From Burkholderia plantarii (GTDB lineage: Bacteria; Pseudomonadota; Gammaproteobacteria; Burkholderiales; Burkholderiaceae), in NCBI RefSeq assembly GCF_001411805.1, contig NZ_CP007213.1:2542001-2606000 (forward strand): a DNA stretch of 64,000 nucleotides, written 5' to 3'. A model generated the notes under the pieces. That model did not search any database. It saw only the letters and a list, made by a program, of their open reading frames with translations, and had not been told where the DNA came from. Both the position numbers and the translations under genes were made by a program. Below are positions 35,776-44,880 of the stretch, one piece after another. Each line of letters begins with the position of its first letter. Positions within the stretch are counted from its first letter, which is position 1.

Positions 35776-36477
35776 CTAGGCCGGCTTGCGCCCCTGCAAC
35801 TTCACCGTGACCGGAAAGCTGGTCGACGGCGGTGGTCCCTGATCCACCTTGCCCAGCTTCTCGACGGCCGCGATCACGGCCGAATCGATCCTCGCGTCGC
35901 CGGTCGATTGCGCGATCGTCACCTTCGTGATGCGGCCCGACGGGTCCATCCACAGATGCAGGCTGCCCGCGAACTGCGTGCCGCCCGCGTCCTGCACGCC
36001 CTTGTCGGATTCGATCGCGTGCTGCAGCGTGTAGACCATGTACTGCGCGTAGCTGGCGTTGCCGAAACCGTTGCCGGTGCCGTTGCCGCCGCCCATCCCG
36101 CTGCCGTCGCCCGCGCCGATGCCGAAGCTGTCGGTGCCGGCCTGCGCCGGCGCGTTCATCGTCATCGGCTTCGGGGTGTTGTCGGACGGCTTGGGCGCCT
36201 CGGCCGGCTTCGGCGCGACGGTCGGCTTGTCCACCGGCGTCTTCACCTCCTCCTTCACCTTTTCGGGCGGCGGCTTCTGCGGCGGCGGGGGCGGCGGCGG
36301 CGGCAACGGGATCACCGTGGTCACCTGCGGCGCGGCCGCGCGCTTGACGCCGGCCGTGTCGCCGGCGAAATGCCAGACCAGCGCGGCCAGGCCGGCCACC
36401 ACCAGGGCGATCACCACCGGCTTCACGAAGCGGCGCGGCCCCTTGTCGGGCGGGCCGCCGTTGTAGGTCATCTCCAT
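35776..36477 (-). CDS. tonB: TonB energy transducer
   Basis: 233 residues. One N-terminal membrane helix covers about 21-42. A proline-rich spacer follows (runs of P, then PPEKVKEEVKTPVDKPTV). A Gly-rich segment (about 120-145) precedes the C-terminal domain (YMVYTLQHAIESDKGVQDAG; LHLWMDPSGRITKVTIAQST; STSFPVTVKLQGR). TonB transmits energy from ExbB-ExbD to an outer membrane partner. exbD ends 9 bp upstream. The Gly-rich stretch between spacer and C-domain is an unusual addition. The likely partners are the adjacent porin or the TPS/secretion system, not a siderophore receptor, as none is in the window. Confidence 0.92.
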   Translation of the reverse strand: MEMTYNGGPPDKGPRRFVKPVVIALVVAGLAALVWHFAGDTAGVKRAAAPQVTTVIPLPPPPPPPPQKPPPEKVKEEVKTPVDKPTVAPKPAEAPKPSDNTPKPMTMNAPAQAGTDSFGIGAGDGSGMGGGNGTGNGFGNASYAQYMVYTLQHAIESDKGVQDAGGTQFAGSLHLWMDPSGRITKVTIAQSTGDARIDSAVIAAVEKLGKVDQGPPPSTSFPVTVKLQGRKPA

Positions 36478-36486
36478 CGCCGGTCC

Positions 36487-36897
36487 CTAGCCGCCCTGCT
36501 TCGCGCGGCCGGTCACCAGACCGACCTGCGAGAGATCGAGCCGGCGCAGCAGGTCGAGCACGTCCATCACGCGCTGGTACTGCACGGCCGCGTCGCCCTT
36601 CAGCACGATCGGGAACTCCGGATTGCCGGCCTTCTCGGTGCGCAGCCGGCTCTCGAGCTCGTCCATCGTGACGGGGTACGCGTCGAGGTAGATCTGCCCC
36701 GAGTCGGCCACCGTGATGGCCTTCGTCTTCGGCTTGGCGAGGCTCGCGGACGAGCTCGCCTTCGGCAGATCGACCTTGATGCCCTGCACCGACGCGGTCG
36801 TCATGATGATGAAAATGATCAGCAGCACATACGCCAGATCCAGCATCGGCGTGATGTTGATGTCGTCGTAGGGCTTGTCGTCGTCCTGAACCTGCAT
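36487..36897 (-). CDS. exbD: ExbD biopolymer transport protein
   Basis: 136 residues. The short cytoplasmic N-terminus (DDKPYDDINITPMLDLAYVL) leads into a single helix carrying the conserved proton-conducting Asp (LDLAYVLLIIFIIMTTASVQ). The periplasmic domain ends LRRLDLSQVGLVTGR. It works with ExbB to turn proton flow into TonB motion. It lies 18 bp after exbB and 9 bp before tonB. Equivalent to exbD2 of the P. aeruginosa pdt region by context. Confidence 0.95.
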   Translation of the reverse strand: MQVQDDDKPYDDINITPMLDLAYVLLIIFIIMTTASVQGIKVDLPKASSSASLAKPKTKAITVADSGQIYLDAYPVTMDELESRLRTEKAGNPEFPIVLKGDAAVQYQRVMDVLDLLRRLDLSQVGLVTGRAKQGG

Positions 36898-36915
36898 GCT
36901 GTTCTCCCGCGCCGG

Positions 36916-38709
36916 TCAGTCGGCAAGCACCGCGTGATCCGGCGAGCGATGGGCCTCGGCCAGGCGCGTGACGAATTCGTCGACGAACACCTGCATGTTG
37001 GCGGTCACGTTCTTGTTGCGGATCAGCAGGTAGTTGTAGCCGAACAGCGCCGGAATCGCGACGAACAGGCCGGTGACGGTCGCCAGCAGCGCGGCGGCGA
37101 TGCCCGGCGCGATCGCGTTGACGTTGACGTCGCCGGCCGCGGCGATCGCAGCGAACGTGATCATCACGCCCACCACGGTACCGAGCAGGCCGAGGAACGG
37201 GCCGCCCGAGATCGCGATGGTCAGCAGCACCATCGACTTCGACAGGCGCTGGTTCTCGCGCACCAGCGTCGCGTCCATCGAGGCACGGATCGCCTCGATC
37301 GATTCGTTGGTGATCACGGTGCGGCCCTGGTCGTTCACGCGGCTGTGGATTTCATGCACGCCGGCGCGGTAGAGGCGGTACAGCGACGACTTGTAGAGGC
37401 GCCGGCCTTCGTCGCTCTGCTCGTCGACGTGCGCGAGGCCCACCAGATGGCGGCCGGCCACTTCGCGGAAGCGCTGCACGAAGAACGCGTTCGCGCCGTC
37501 CACGGTGCTCACGTAGCGCGCCTTGGCATACATCACCACCCACGAGATCAGCGCCATCACCATCAGGATGCCGATCACGACCCACGCGTCGATCGTCACC
37601 GAGTGGACGATCACGCCGAAGTAGCCGAAGCCGAAGCCGGACTGCTTCTCGTCGGCGCCGTAGACGACCAGCTTCGATTCCGAGCCCTGCGAGAGCACGT
37701 CGACGCCGATCGCGAGCGGCGAGCGCGCCACGCGCGACAGGCGCAGTTCGTCGAGCGCGCCGCTGTAGGCGGCGAACCCGGCCGGCGCGCCCGGCGCGTC
37801 GGCGCCGATCACGGCCGGCGTGTTCAGCGCCGGCAGCGCGCCCGCGACCTGCGCGACCTGCTTGCCGTTCGCGTAGACGGTCAGGTTGTGGCCGTCCCCG
37901 GTCACCGCGATGTGGGTCCACTGGTTGGCGACCACCGGCGAGGCGGCCGGCGTGCGAAGCGTGGCGCCGTTGTCGATCTCGGCGAACGGCACGCCGTTGT
38001 CGAGGCCGATCAGCAGTGCCTTGGCGCCGTCGCGGCGGCTGTAGAGCAGCACGTTCGGCGCGAGCGCCGAGGGCTTGACCCAGGCGCTGAACGTGAAGCT
38101 GCCGCCGGCGGCCAGGTTCAGCGAGGGGCTGGCCGGCAGCGTCAGCGAACTGTTGCCGTCGAAGCCCGCGCCCTTGCCGATGATGCCGTCCTCGACGGTG
38201 CGCACCGTCGCGGCCTGCGCGTTGTTCGCGTAGGCGGTGGCGTCCTTCGGCGGCGCGCCCGAAGCACCGTTGAAGTGATAGACGAGCGTGGTGTCGGCAT
38301 CGAACGTCTCGGCCGGCCTGCCGGCGTCGGGCGCGTTCTTGTTGCCGTAGTACATCCAGATCGACTCGGTCGCGCCGGCCGGCATCTTCGGCACGTCCAC
38401 CCAGATCAGCGCGACGCCGAGCACCGCGTCGTACTGGTCGATGTGGTAGTTGAGCGGCGTCTTGTCGTCGGACGAGACGAAGCGGATGTCGGCGCCGTTG
38501 TCGGCCAGGCCGTCGAACTGGAAATTGCCCGAATGCAGGCGGATCAGCAGCGGCACGCGGCCGGCCGACTCGGTCAGGTTCGCGCCCTTGGGGCTCGCGT
38601 CGATCGTGATCGCCTTGCGATACGACCAGTCGTTTTGCCACCACGCATTCGCGATTCCCGGCAGCGCGCCCAGCAGCGCCGCCATCATGAACACCATCAC
38701 TCGCTTCAC
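36916..38709 (-). CDS. exbB: ExbB/TolQ/MotA proton-channel protein fused to N-terminal DUF2341-LamG domains
   Basis: 597 residues from GTG 38709 (GGGGAG 6 nt upstream). A signal peptide covers about 1-22 (GIANA). A DUF2341 region starts WWQNDWSYRKAITIDASPKG and includes WMYYGNKNAPDAG. A LamG/concanavalin-like beta-sandwich covers about 150-315 (FTFSAWVKPSALAPNVLLYS; AAYSGALDELRLSRVARSPL). One helix sits near 360-385, then the MotA/TolQ/ExbB domain with FLGLLGTVVGVMITFAAIAA and ALLATVTGLFVAIPALFGYN. The outer part can bind glycan or protein in the periplasm, so the motor carries its own sensor or anchor. Ordinary ExbB is about 240 residues. Confidence 0.93.
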   Translation of the reverse strand: MKRVMVFMMAALLGALPGIANAWWQNDWSYRKAITIDASPKGANLTESAGRVPLLIRLHSGNFQFDGLADNGADIRFVSSDDKTPLNYHIDQYDAVLGVALIWVDVPKMPAGATESIWMYYGNKNAPDAGRPAETFDADTTLVYHFNGASGAPPKDATAYANNAQAATVRTVEDGIIGKGAGFDGNSSLTLPASPSLNLAAGGSFTFSAWVKPSALAPNVLLYSRRDGAKALLIGLDNGVPFAEIDNGATLRTPAASPVVANQWTHIAVTGDGHNLTVYANGKQVAQVAGALPALNTPAVIGADAPGAPAGFAAYSGALDELRLSRVARSPLAIGVDVLSQGSESKLVVYGADEKQSGFGFGYFGVIVHSVTIDAWVVIGILMVMALISWVVMYAKARYVSTVDGANAFFVQRFREVAGRHLVGLAHVDEQSDEGRRLYKSSLYRLYRAGVHEIHSRVNDQGRTVITNESIEAIRASMDATLVRENQRLSKSMVLLTIAISGGPFLGLLGTVVGVMITFAAIAAAGDVNVNAIAPGIAAALLATVTGLFVAIPALFGYNYLLIRNKNVTANMQVFVDEFVTRLAEAHRSPDHAVLAD

Positions 38710-38779
38710 GATCCACTCCCCGTTTGCGCCTTCCGACTCTCGGCCCGGCACGATCAAAAAAATTCAGAATCCAGCTTGG

Positions 38780-40432
38780 TCAGAAACCCAGTCGTACATA
38801 GAAATCGAACCGGGGGCTGTACTGCCGCGTGTAGACACCCGCCTTCAACGGCCAGCCGGCCTCGAAATCCGCGCTCGCGTACTTGAACAAGGTCGCGCGC
38901 ATGCCGAAGCCGACGCTGAGCAGGTTGAAGCTCGAGGTCTGCTCCACCAGCGGGCTCAGCAGCCACAGGTGCGCGGCATCGACGAACGCGTGGAAGCGCA
39001 GCTCGTCCACGCGGCTGCCGAGCCGGTTCGCGAGCGACGGGCTGCGCAGTTCGAGCGAGCCGATCACGCCGCTGTCGGCCGTGTCCTCGGCCTGCAGGTA
39101 GCCGCGCACGCTGTTCATGCCGCCCGCCGAGAACTGCTCGCTCGAGACCAGCGGCGAGTTCGCGATCTGCGCGCTGACGTGCGCGCTGGCCTGCGTGTCG
39201 TTCTTGAAGCGCTGCGTGTGATTGATGTCGAACTTGCCGTAGAGGAAGTCCGGCGTCGCGTTGAAGCGCTTGTTGTCCCAGTCGTTGGCGCTGCTGCCGA
39301 TGCCGCGGATGTTGGTGACGAGCGCCGCCGAGAACGAGGTCGACGACTGCTTCAGGTTCAGCTGGCTGGTGTACGAGATCGTGACCGGCAGGTACGTGAG
39401 CGGCGCCGCCGAGGTCTGCCCGACCAGGTTGACGTCCTCGTCGTAATGCTTGTGGTCGATCTCCACGCTCAGGTTCTGCGAATAGGTGTCCGACGACGGC
39501 AGCGCGTAGATCGCGGTGAAGCCGTAGGTGGTGCCCTTGCCGAGCACGTTGCTGCCGCCCACCGACGCGACGTTGCTGTCCGAGTGGACGATCGTGGCGA
39601 GAAAGCTCCAGTGCGTGTCCTGGATCGGCGCGAGATACGAGAACGCGTAGACGCGCGCATCGGTCGGATGCTGCGGCGCCACCACGTAGGTGCCCGAGAT
39701 GATGTGCCCGAGCTGCCAGAGGTTCGTATAGCTGAGCGTGGCCGTGGTGCGCAGCAGCGAGGTGCCGGGGCTGTTGTCGTTGTTCAGTTCGAGCGAGCCG
39801 TGCAGCGGGCTGTGATCATCCACCTTCAGGTCGACGTCCACCGTCTGCGGCATCACGCCGGGCTTGAGCACCGGCACCACCTGGCGGTCCGCCGAGCGGT
39901 TCAGGTCCGACAGCTGCGCCTGCGCCTCGGTGAAATCGGGCACCTTGCCCTCGGCGAGCGCGGGCACCGCGTCGCGGATGTTCTGCGGCGAGTTGTATTG
40001 CGCGCCTTCCACGCGCAGCCGGCCGATCCTCGCCTCGGTCACCTGCAGCAGGATCACGCCGTCCTTCACCTGCTGCTGCGGCAGCTCGACCACGACCGAC
40101 TGGTAGCCGCGGTCCTGGTACACCTTCTGCAGGGCGTCGCGCGCCGCGTTGACGTCGTCGAGCGTGCGGCCCGGCCCTTCATACGGATACACCGCCTTCT
40201 CGATGTCGAGCGGCTGCAGCATGGTGTTGCCGCGCACGATGAACTCGTTGACGTCGAACCTGCGCGGCGCGGCCGGCGCGGCGCCCGCCGGCGCCGGTCT
40301 TGCTCCGGCATCGGCGTCCTGCGCCCGGGCGCCGGACGCGAGGCTCAGGCCTCCGACCAGGGCGACGCCGGCCAGGCAACGGCGGCGCACTCGCCTCGGT
40401 TCGTGCGGTTGGTGGTCTACTCTCGGCGGCAT
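38780..40432 (-). CDS. TpsB two-partner secretion transporter (ShlB/FhaC/HecB family)
   Basis: 550 residues from ATG 40432 (GGGGAAGG site). An Arg-rich signal peptide ends SGARAQD. A POTRA domain covers about 55-135 (RFDVNEFIVRGNTMLQPLDI; LQKVYQDRGYQSVVVELPQQ; ILLQVTEARIGRLRVEG), and a second POTRA-like part leads to a 16-strand barrel (LHGSLELNNDNSPGTSLLRT; GGMNSVRGYLQAEDT, the conserved VRGY motif in the L6 loop), ending FDFYVRLGF. It exports a TpsA protein across the outer membrane; the obvious partner is the giant exoprotein starting beyond the right edge. It is first in the ExbB-ExbD-TonB operon, corresponding by context to pdtB. Confidence 0.94.
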   Translation of the reverse strand: MPPRVDHQPHEPRRVRRRCLAGVALVGGLSLASGARAQDADAGARPAPAGAAPAAPRRFDVNEFIVRGNTMLQPLDIEKAVYPYEGPGRTLDDVNAARDALQKVYQDRGYQSVVVELPQQQVKDGVILLQVTEARIGRLRVEGAQYNSPQNIRDAVPALAEGKVPDFTEAQAQLSDLNRSADRQVVPVLKPGVMPQTVDVDLKVDDHSPLHGSLELNNDNSPGTSLLRTTATLSYTNLWQLGHIISGTYVVAPQHPTDARVYAFSYLAPIQDTHWSFLATIVHSDSNVASVGGSNVLGKGTTYGFTAIYALPSSDTYSQNLSVEIDHKHYDEDVNLVGQTSAAPLTYLPVTISYTSQLNLKQSSTSFSAALVTNIRGIGSSANDWDNKRFNATPDFLYGKFDINHTQRFKNDTQASAHVSAQIANSPLVSSEQFSAGGMNSVRGYLQAEDTADSGVIGSLELRSPSLANRLGSRVDELRFHAFVDAAHLWLLSPLVEQTSSFNLLSVGFGMRATLFKYASADFEAGWPLKAGVYTRQYSPRFDFYVRLGF

Positions 40433-40577
40433 GCGCCCTTCCCCTTTTTGTCTCGGATCCTGCCAGTCGCGCGGGCTCGTGCGACCCGCGCTATCCAACC
40501 CGTGTTGCAGCTTGATGACAAATACTTAGTCATCCCGATCGATCGACGTGCGTCGTGCCCCGTGGCGCACGATCCGT

Positions 40578-40882
40578 TCAGTCCCGCATCCGTTCCCGTG
40601 GCCCGTGCGGCCGCTGCCGCGCGCCGCCCGCGGGCCGCACCGCGCGGGCCTCGAGCGTGAACCGCGGCAGCGCGTCGATACGAACGTCGCGCTCGCTCGC
40701 GCAGGTATCGAGCACCAGGTCCGGCGCGCGCGGCGGTTCATACGGCGCTTCGGTCCCGTGAATCCCGGCGGCGCGCCGCGCCGCGTCCGGGCGTGCGGCC
40801 CTTTCGGCTCGCGCGCCTCGCACACGCCGAGCGCGGTGTCGACGTACACCTCGCGATACGGCTCGCCGATCACCGCGCGCGG
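40578..40882 (-). pseudogene. cysC: Adenylylsulfate kinase, C-terminal fragment, frameshifted
   Basis: One frame reads YREVYVDTALGVCEAREPKG, then PHARTRRG and PPGFTG. After a shift, the next frame gives PYEPPRAPDLVLDTCASERD. Joined, these match the end of APS kinase (EVYVDTPLEVCE-RDPKGLY...GFTGIDDPYEPP--PDLVL). The P-loop half is absent, so the fragment cannot work. It lies upstream of tpsB. 40433-40577 and 40883-41000 hold nothing else I can support. Confidence 0.75.
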
Positions 40883-41000
40883 CCGTCCCGGCACCGGCTT
40901 CGGTGCGCGCGCCCGCCGTCGGCTCATCGCGATTCGGGCTGCTTATCGGTAAAGACGAAGCGGAAACCGCCAACCCGCAAACTTTCGTCTCCATCTTCGT

Positions 41001-42221
41001 TCACGACGCCGCGCGCGCCGCGTCCTCGTCGTCCTCGCGCGGCCTCAGCTGCCAGAAGCCGCCGTGCATCGTCACGATCGAGGGCGTGTCGAGCCATTGC
41101 TGCGGGCTCAGGATTTCGGCGCGGCGCACCTCCGGCATCACCTGCACGTCGAACACCTCGTCCACGCCGTTGAAGAACTGCAGAATGCCGAGCACCTCGC
41201 CGCCGGCCGCGTCGAGCGCCGCCACGCCGGCCACCAGGCCGCCCGCCCGCGCCTCGATCGGCAGGCCCTGCGGCCCGCGCCGCTCGCGCAGTCGCGACAG
41301 CCCGACGAACAGCACGCCGCCGTATTCGCAGAGCCCATGGGTAAATCCGGGCAGCGTCGCCAGCACGCGCTGCGCGCCGGTGGCGGGATCGATCTGCAGC
41401 ACGCGCCCGCGCCCGCCCTCGAGCACGTGCAGGCGGTCGCCGATCACGCGCGGCGAATGCGGCATCGACAGCCCCGAGGCCAGCACGTGCCCCGACGGCA
41501 CCTCCATCAGGATGCCGCCGTGCGCCATCTGCTCGCGCCAGCCGAACGGCGCGTCGCTGCGCGCGAGCGCCGTGGCGAAGCGAACCTTGCCCTCGTGGAA
41601 CGCCATGCCGTTCAGGTGGCAGCGGTCGTCCGCCTGCAGCGCCGTGACGAACGGCGGCTGCCAGATCGGCGTGAAGTTGAAGAAACCGTCGATCACGCAG
41701 ATGCACGAGAACCGCGTGTTGACCGCGAGCACCACCTGCTTGTCGAACACCATGTCGTGCAGGTCGAGGTCGCCCGTGCAGTAGGTCTGGCGCGGCACGA
41801 ACATCGCGTCGTAGTAATCGGTGCGCGGCGGGTAGTGCGGCGCGAGCGTCGACACGTTGGCGAAGATCATCAGCTCGTTGACCGTCGCCACGGCGAGCCG
41901 CTGGTTCGACACCGCCATGCCCATCGAGCGCGGCAGCGGGCAGGCCGACAGCGTCGGCACGCCGTTGTCGACGCCGAGGATCGCCACGCCCGACGGGCGC
42001 CGGCTGATCGCGAGCGAACAGCCGAGCCGCGAGAGCACCTCGACGAAACGCCCGGTGTCGCGCAGGTTGATGGTCGGCGCCGCCTCGTCCCGCGCGGCGT
42101 CCCGTGCCTCGTCCCCGCCGGCCCCGGCCGGCCGCGCCGTCGCGAGCCCCGGCGCCGCGCCGTCCCGCGTCGCGGCCGGCGATGCCGCGCTACCGATCTG
42201 TTCCACTGGCTCCCCATCCAT
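41001..42221 (-). CDS. TIGR03032-family (DUF4915) protein
   Basis: 406 residues from ATG 42221; ATG 42290 would add a low-complexity extension, so the start is uncertain. An Ala-rich N-terminus is followed by repeated beta-propeller-like segments: LGCSLAISRRPSGVAILGVD, FVPRQTYCTGDLDLHDMVFD, FSCICVIDGFFNFTPIWQPP, HLNGMAFHEGKVRFATALAR and LPGFTHGLCEYGGVLFVGLS, with MHGGFWQLR at the end. The family is named but has no proven reaction. It sits between the tpsB operon and the gspK unit and may serve exoprotein production. Confidence 0.85.
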   Translation of the reverse strand: MDGEPVEQIGSAASPAATRDGAAPGLATARPAGAGGDEARDAARDEAAPTINLRDTGRFVEVLSRLGCSLAISRRPSGVAILGVDNGVPTLSACPLPRSMGMAVSNQRLAVATVNELMIFANVSTLAPHYPPRTDYYDAMFVPRQTYCTGDLDLHDMVFDKQVVLAVNTRFSCICVIDGFFNFTPIWQPPFVTALQADDRCHLNGMAFHEGKVRFATALARSDAPFGWREQMAHGGILMEVPSGHVLASGLSMPHSPRVIGDRLHVLEGGRGRVLQIDPATGAQRVLATLPGFTHGLCEYGGVLFVGLSRLRERRGPQGLPIEARAGGLVAGVAALDAAGGEVLGILQFFNGVDEVFDVQVMPEVRRAEILSPQQWLDTPSIVTMHGGFWQLRPREDDEDAARAAS

Positions 42222-43028
42222 CCGTTGTCGCGCGGCCGGCATGGCATGCGCCGGCTCGCGGTCGATCCGCGCTTCGCCGGCGCGCCGCATCGGCGCGGCC
42301 GGACTCGAAGCGGCTCACAGCTACTAGACGGAACGACGCGTGATTTGCCGCAGGCTTTTTTCAGGCGTCGTCGTTTCGTGATGCCCGCGGCGGCATGCGC
42401 CCGCCGGACGACGATCGGCCCCGATCGCGCGCATGGCCGCGTGCCGCGCCGCGTTGGCGGCGCATCCGGTCGAGAGAGGAAATGAAGCGGTCGGCGGGGT
42501 GGTGCGATCCGCCGTCCACATCGGTGCGGGAGCATCGCGCCGGCCTGGCCCGCCGGTCGCGCATCGCGTCGTCACCGACGTCTGTATTCCTGTTCCGGCC
42601 GCCCGTACCCGGCGACGCACCGGCGCGGCGCGAAATCCGCGCGTGCCGCCGCCCTGTCCGTCGCCTGCGCGCCCTCTCTCGCGCGCCCGGCCGCCGTGCG
42701 GCCCGCATCCAACGTGAACCGCGCGCCTATCGTCGGACCACAACCGGTCAATTTTTGTGACACCTCGCGCGAATTCGCGACGCGCGGAAACGAAACCCGA
42801 TTCGACGCCTTCATCGCCACGATGCCGTCGCTCACCCGCGAACGCGCGCGGCCAAACCGGCGCGCCCCGATGACATCGTTTGCAAACCATTTGCGGGTCC
42901 GCGCGCGCCGATCCGTCTTGACAATTGACGGTACGAAAAACGGTACCGGGGGGATGCCGGCCCGATGGCATGGCGTTCGCCCACGACCCCCGCCTTCACG
43001 AGGCATGGAGAACCCCAACGGTGAGAGC
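42222..43028. other. Long intergenic region
   Basis: About 800 bp between the TIGR03032 gene (leftward) and the plus-strand membrane protein. Open frames here look like GC-rich noise. A candidate -35 TTGACA lies at 42918-42923, with a CGGTAC direct repeat just downstream, but no good -10 follows. It is probably a divergent control region. Confidence 0.45.
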
Positions 43029-43610
43029 ATGTCGATCGCCACGATAGTCCGGCGCTGGCTCGCCGCCCGCCTGGCCGCCGCGCAGACGGCGGGCGTCGCT
43101 GCGCGCGGCGGCCGCGCGAGCCGCGGCACGCGCGCGCCGTTCGCCCGGCCGCTGCGCTGGCGCGCGCCGTGGCTGCCGTGGCAACTGCTGTCGTGGCTGC
43201 TGACGAGCCTGCTGGCGCCGCCGTTCTGGGCGATCGGCACGCTGCTGCTGATCAATCCGGACAGCGACCAGCCGTTCTTCTGGGCCGCCGCGATGGCGAT
43301 CGTGCCGGTCGCCAACGGCATCGCGATCGTCGCCACCAACCAGCGGCATCATCAGGCGCCGTTCACGGCGCGCCGCCCGGCGGCCGCGAACCTGTTCGTG
43401 ATCGGGCTCGCCGTGGCCTGCGGCCTGTTCGCGCTGCTGCTCTGGGCCTCGCATTCGAGCGAGGAACTGATCGGCCTGCTGAGCGTGGCGGCGGACGGCG
43501 CCGGCGGCATCGCGTTCGCCGCGCGCATCGTGCTGCTGGTGGGCGGCTTCGGCATCGCCTCGTCGCTGCACGCGAGCCTGCTGCACGCGTGGCTCGCGTT
43601 CGATGAATGA
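43029..43610 (+). CDS. Uncharacterised four-helix inner membrane protein
   Basis: 193 residues from ATG 43029 (GGTGAG nearby); ATG 43005 adds eight residues. A basic N-terminus is followed by four predicted helices (about 57-82 WQLLSWLLTSLLAPPFWAIG; 92-112; 126-148 NLFVIGLAVACGLFALLLWA; 165-187 ARIVLLVGGFGIASSLHASL). No named family. It is encoded 112 bp upstream of gspK on the same strand and might help the secretion machinery, by context only. Confidence 0.72.
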   Translation: MSIATIVRRWLAARLAAAQTAGVAARGGRASRGTRAPFARPLRWRAPWLPWQLLSWLLTSLLAPPFWAIGTLLLINPDSDQPFFWAAAMAIVPVANGIAIVATNQRHHQAPFTARRPAAANLFVIGLAVACGLFALLLWASHSSEELIGLLSVAADGAGGIAFAARIVLLVGGFGIASSLHASLLHAWLAFDE

Positions 43611-43722
43611 CATGAAGCGGCGCCATGATGACGGCACGACCCGGGCGCCGTCGCATCACCGGCGCCGCGTCGCGCGTACCGCCCCACGCATCGGCGCGGG
43701 CATCCCCGGAGCGAAATCCACC

Positions 43723-44700
43723 ATGCGGGCATCCACCGCCGGCCGCCAGCGCGGCATCGCGATCGTCACGGTGCTGCTGGTCGTCGCGCTCGCGGCGACG
43801 CTCGCCGCCGGCATCGTCTGGCGCGAGCAGGTCGCCACGCGCGACGTCGAGAACCAGCGGCTCGCCACGCAGGCGCTATGGGCCGAGCGCGCGGCGGTGG
43901 AATGGGCGCGCGCGCAGCTGCACGCGCAGATGCAGACCTCGAACGTCACGTTCCTCGGCCAGCCCTGGTCGGCGCCGGTGGCCGACGTGCAGCTGGCCGA
44001 CTTCCTGCCGCCCGACGCGCTGGCCGTCAACGCCGATCTCGCGCATGCCTGGATCTCCGGCCACGTCGAGGACGCGCAATCGCGCTTCAACCTCGGCAAC
44101 CTGGTCTCGCGCCCCGGCGCCGGGCGCCCGTGGCAGGCCAACGGCGAGGGCGTGCTGGCCTACCGGCGGCTGCTCGGCGAGCTCTCGCTCGATCCCGAAC
44201 TCGCGCAACGCACCGCCGACGCCATGCTGAACTCGCTGCGCCCGACGCCGGGCCCGGGCGGCTGGCCGCTGCAGCTCGTCACCGCCGACGACCTGACGCG
44301 CATCCCCGGCTACAGCGCGAAGACGGTCGAGGCGCTGGCGCCCTACGTCACGCTGCTGCCCGACCTGACCACGGTGAACGTGAACACCGCCGCCGAGCCG
44401 GTGCTGGTGGCCGCGATCCCGAGCCTGTCGCGCAGCCAGGCGCACCGGCTCGCCGAGCGGCGCAACACCGCCTATTTCGTCAACACGGGCGAGGTGGCGG
44501 CCTACCTGCTGCCGGTGCAGACCGGCACGCCGAGCCTGCCCGACGGCTCGCTCGCCGGCGTCGACAGCAGCTTTTTCCTGGCCCACTGCCGGATCCATTC
44601 GGCGCGGCTGAACCTGCGCGTCGATACGCTGATCGCGCGCTACGGCACCGGTCTGTTTTCGTGGACCGAGGTGCTCTGGGTCCATCGCGTGACGACCTGA
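43723..44700 (+). CDS. gspK: Type II secretion minor pseudopilin GspK
   Basis: 325 residues from MRASTAGRQRGIAIVTVLLV. The prepilin peptidase site follows Gly (RQRG/IAIVTVLL) and the residue-5 Glu is absent, as usual for GspK tip pseudopilins. The large globular domain has AQSRFNLGNLVSRPG and the LTTVNVNTAAEPVLVAAIPS helix-hairpin-helix-like region of the family. It caps the pseudopilus with GspI and GspJ, which are not visible here. It is on the plus strand and about 8 kb from gspL, unlike the usual K-L order, so the gsp genes are split. Equivalent to HxcX by context. Confidence 0.9.
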   Translation: MRASTAGRQRGIAIVTVLLVVALAATLAAGIVWREQVATRDVENQRLATQALWAERAAVEWARAQLHAQMQTSNVTFLGQPWSAPVADVQLADFLPPDALAVNADLAHAWISGHVEDAQSRFNLGNLVSRPGAGRPWQANGEGVLAYRRLLGELSLDPELAQRTADAMLNSLRPTPGPGGWPLQLVTADDLTRIPGYSAKTVEALAPYVTLLPDLTTVNVNTAAEPVLVAAIPSLSRSQAHRLAERRNTAYFVNTGEVAAYLLPVQTGTPSLPDGSLAGVDSSFFLAHCRIHSARLNLRVDTLIARYGTGLFSWTEVLWVHRVTT

Positions 44701-44880
44701 GCGGCCGGACGCGCCATCCCTCAATCCCCCGCGCAAACGACGTCGCGCGCCGGCCATGACGGCCCGGCGCGCGGGAAGCCGCAAGACGGCATGAAACCGG
44801 GGAGCCGCTCGCCGGGGTGGCGGACTCGACGAAGCGGATCGAAGCCGGCCGCCCCACCTCGCGCGCCGCGCCGGTTCGCG

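Noticed and set aside
35908..38886. 992-residue plus-strand frame opposite tonB-exbD-exbB
   Set aside because: Antisense shadow; the three minus-strand genes have clear motifs and ribosome sites.
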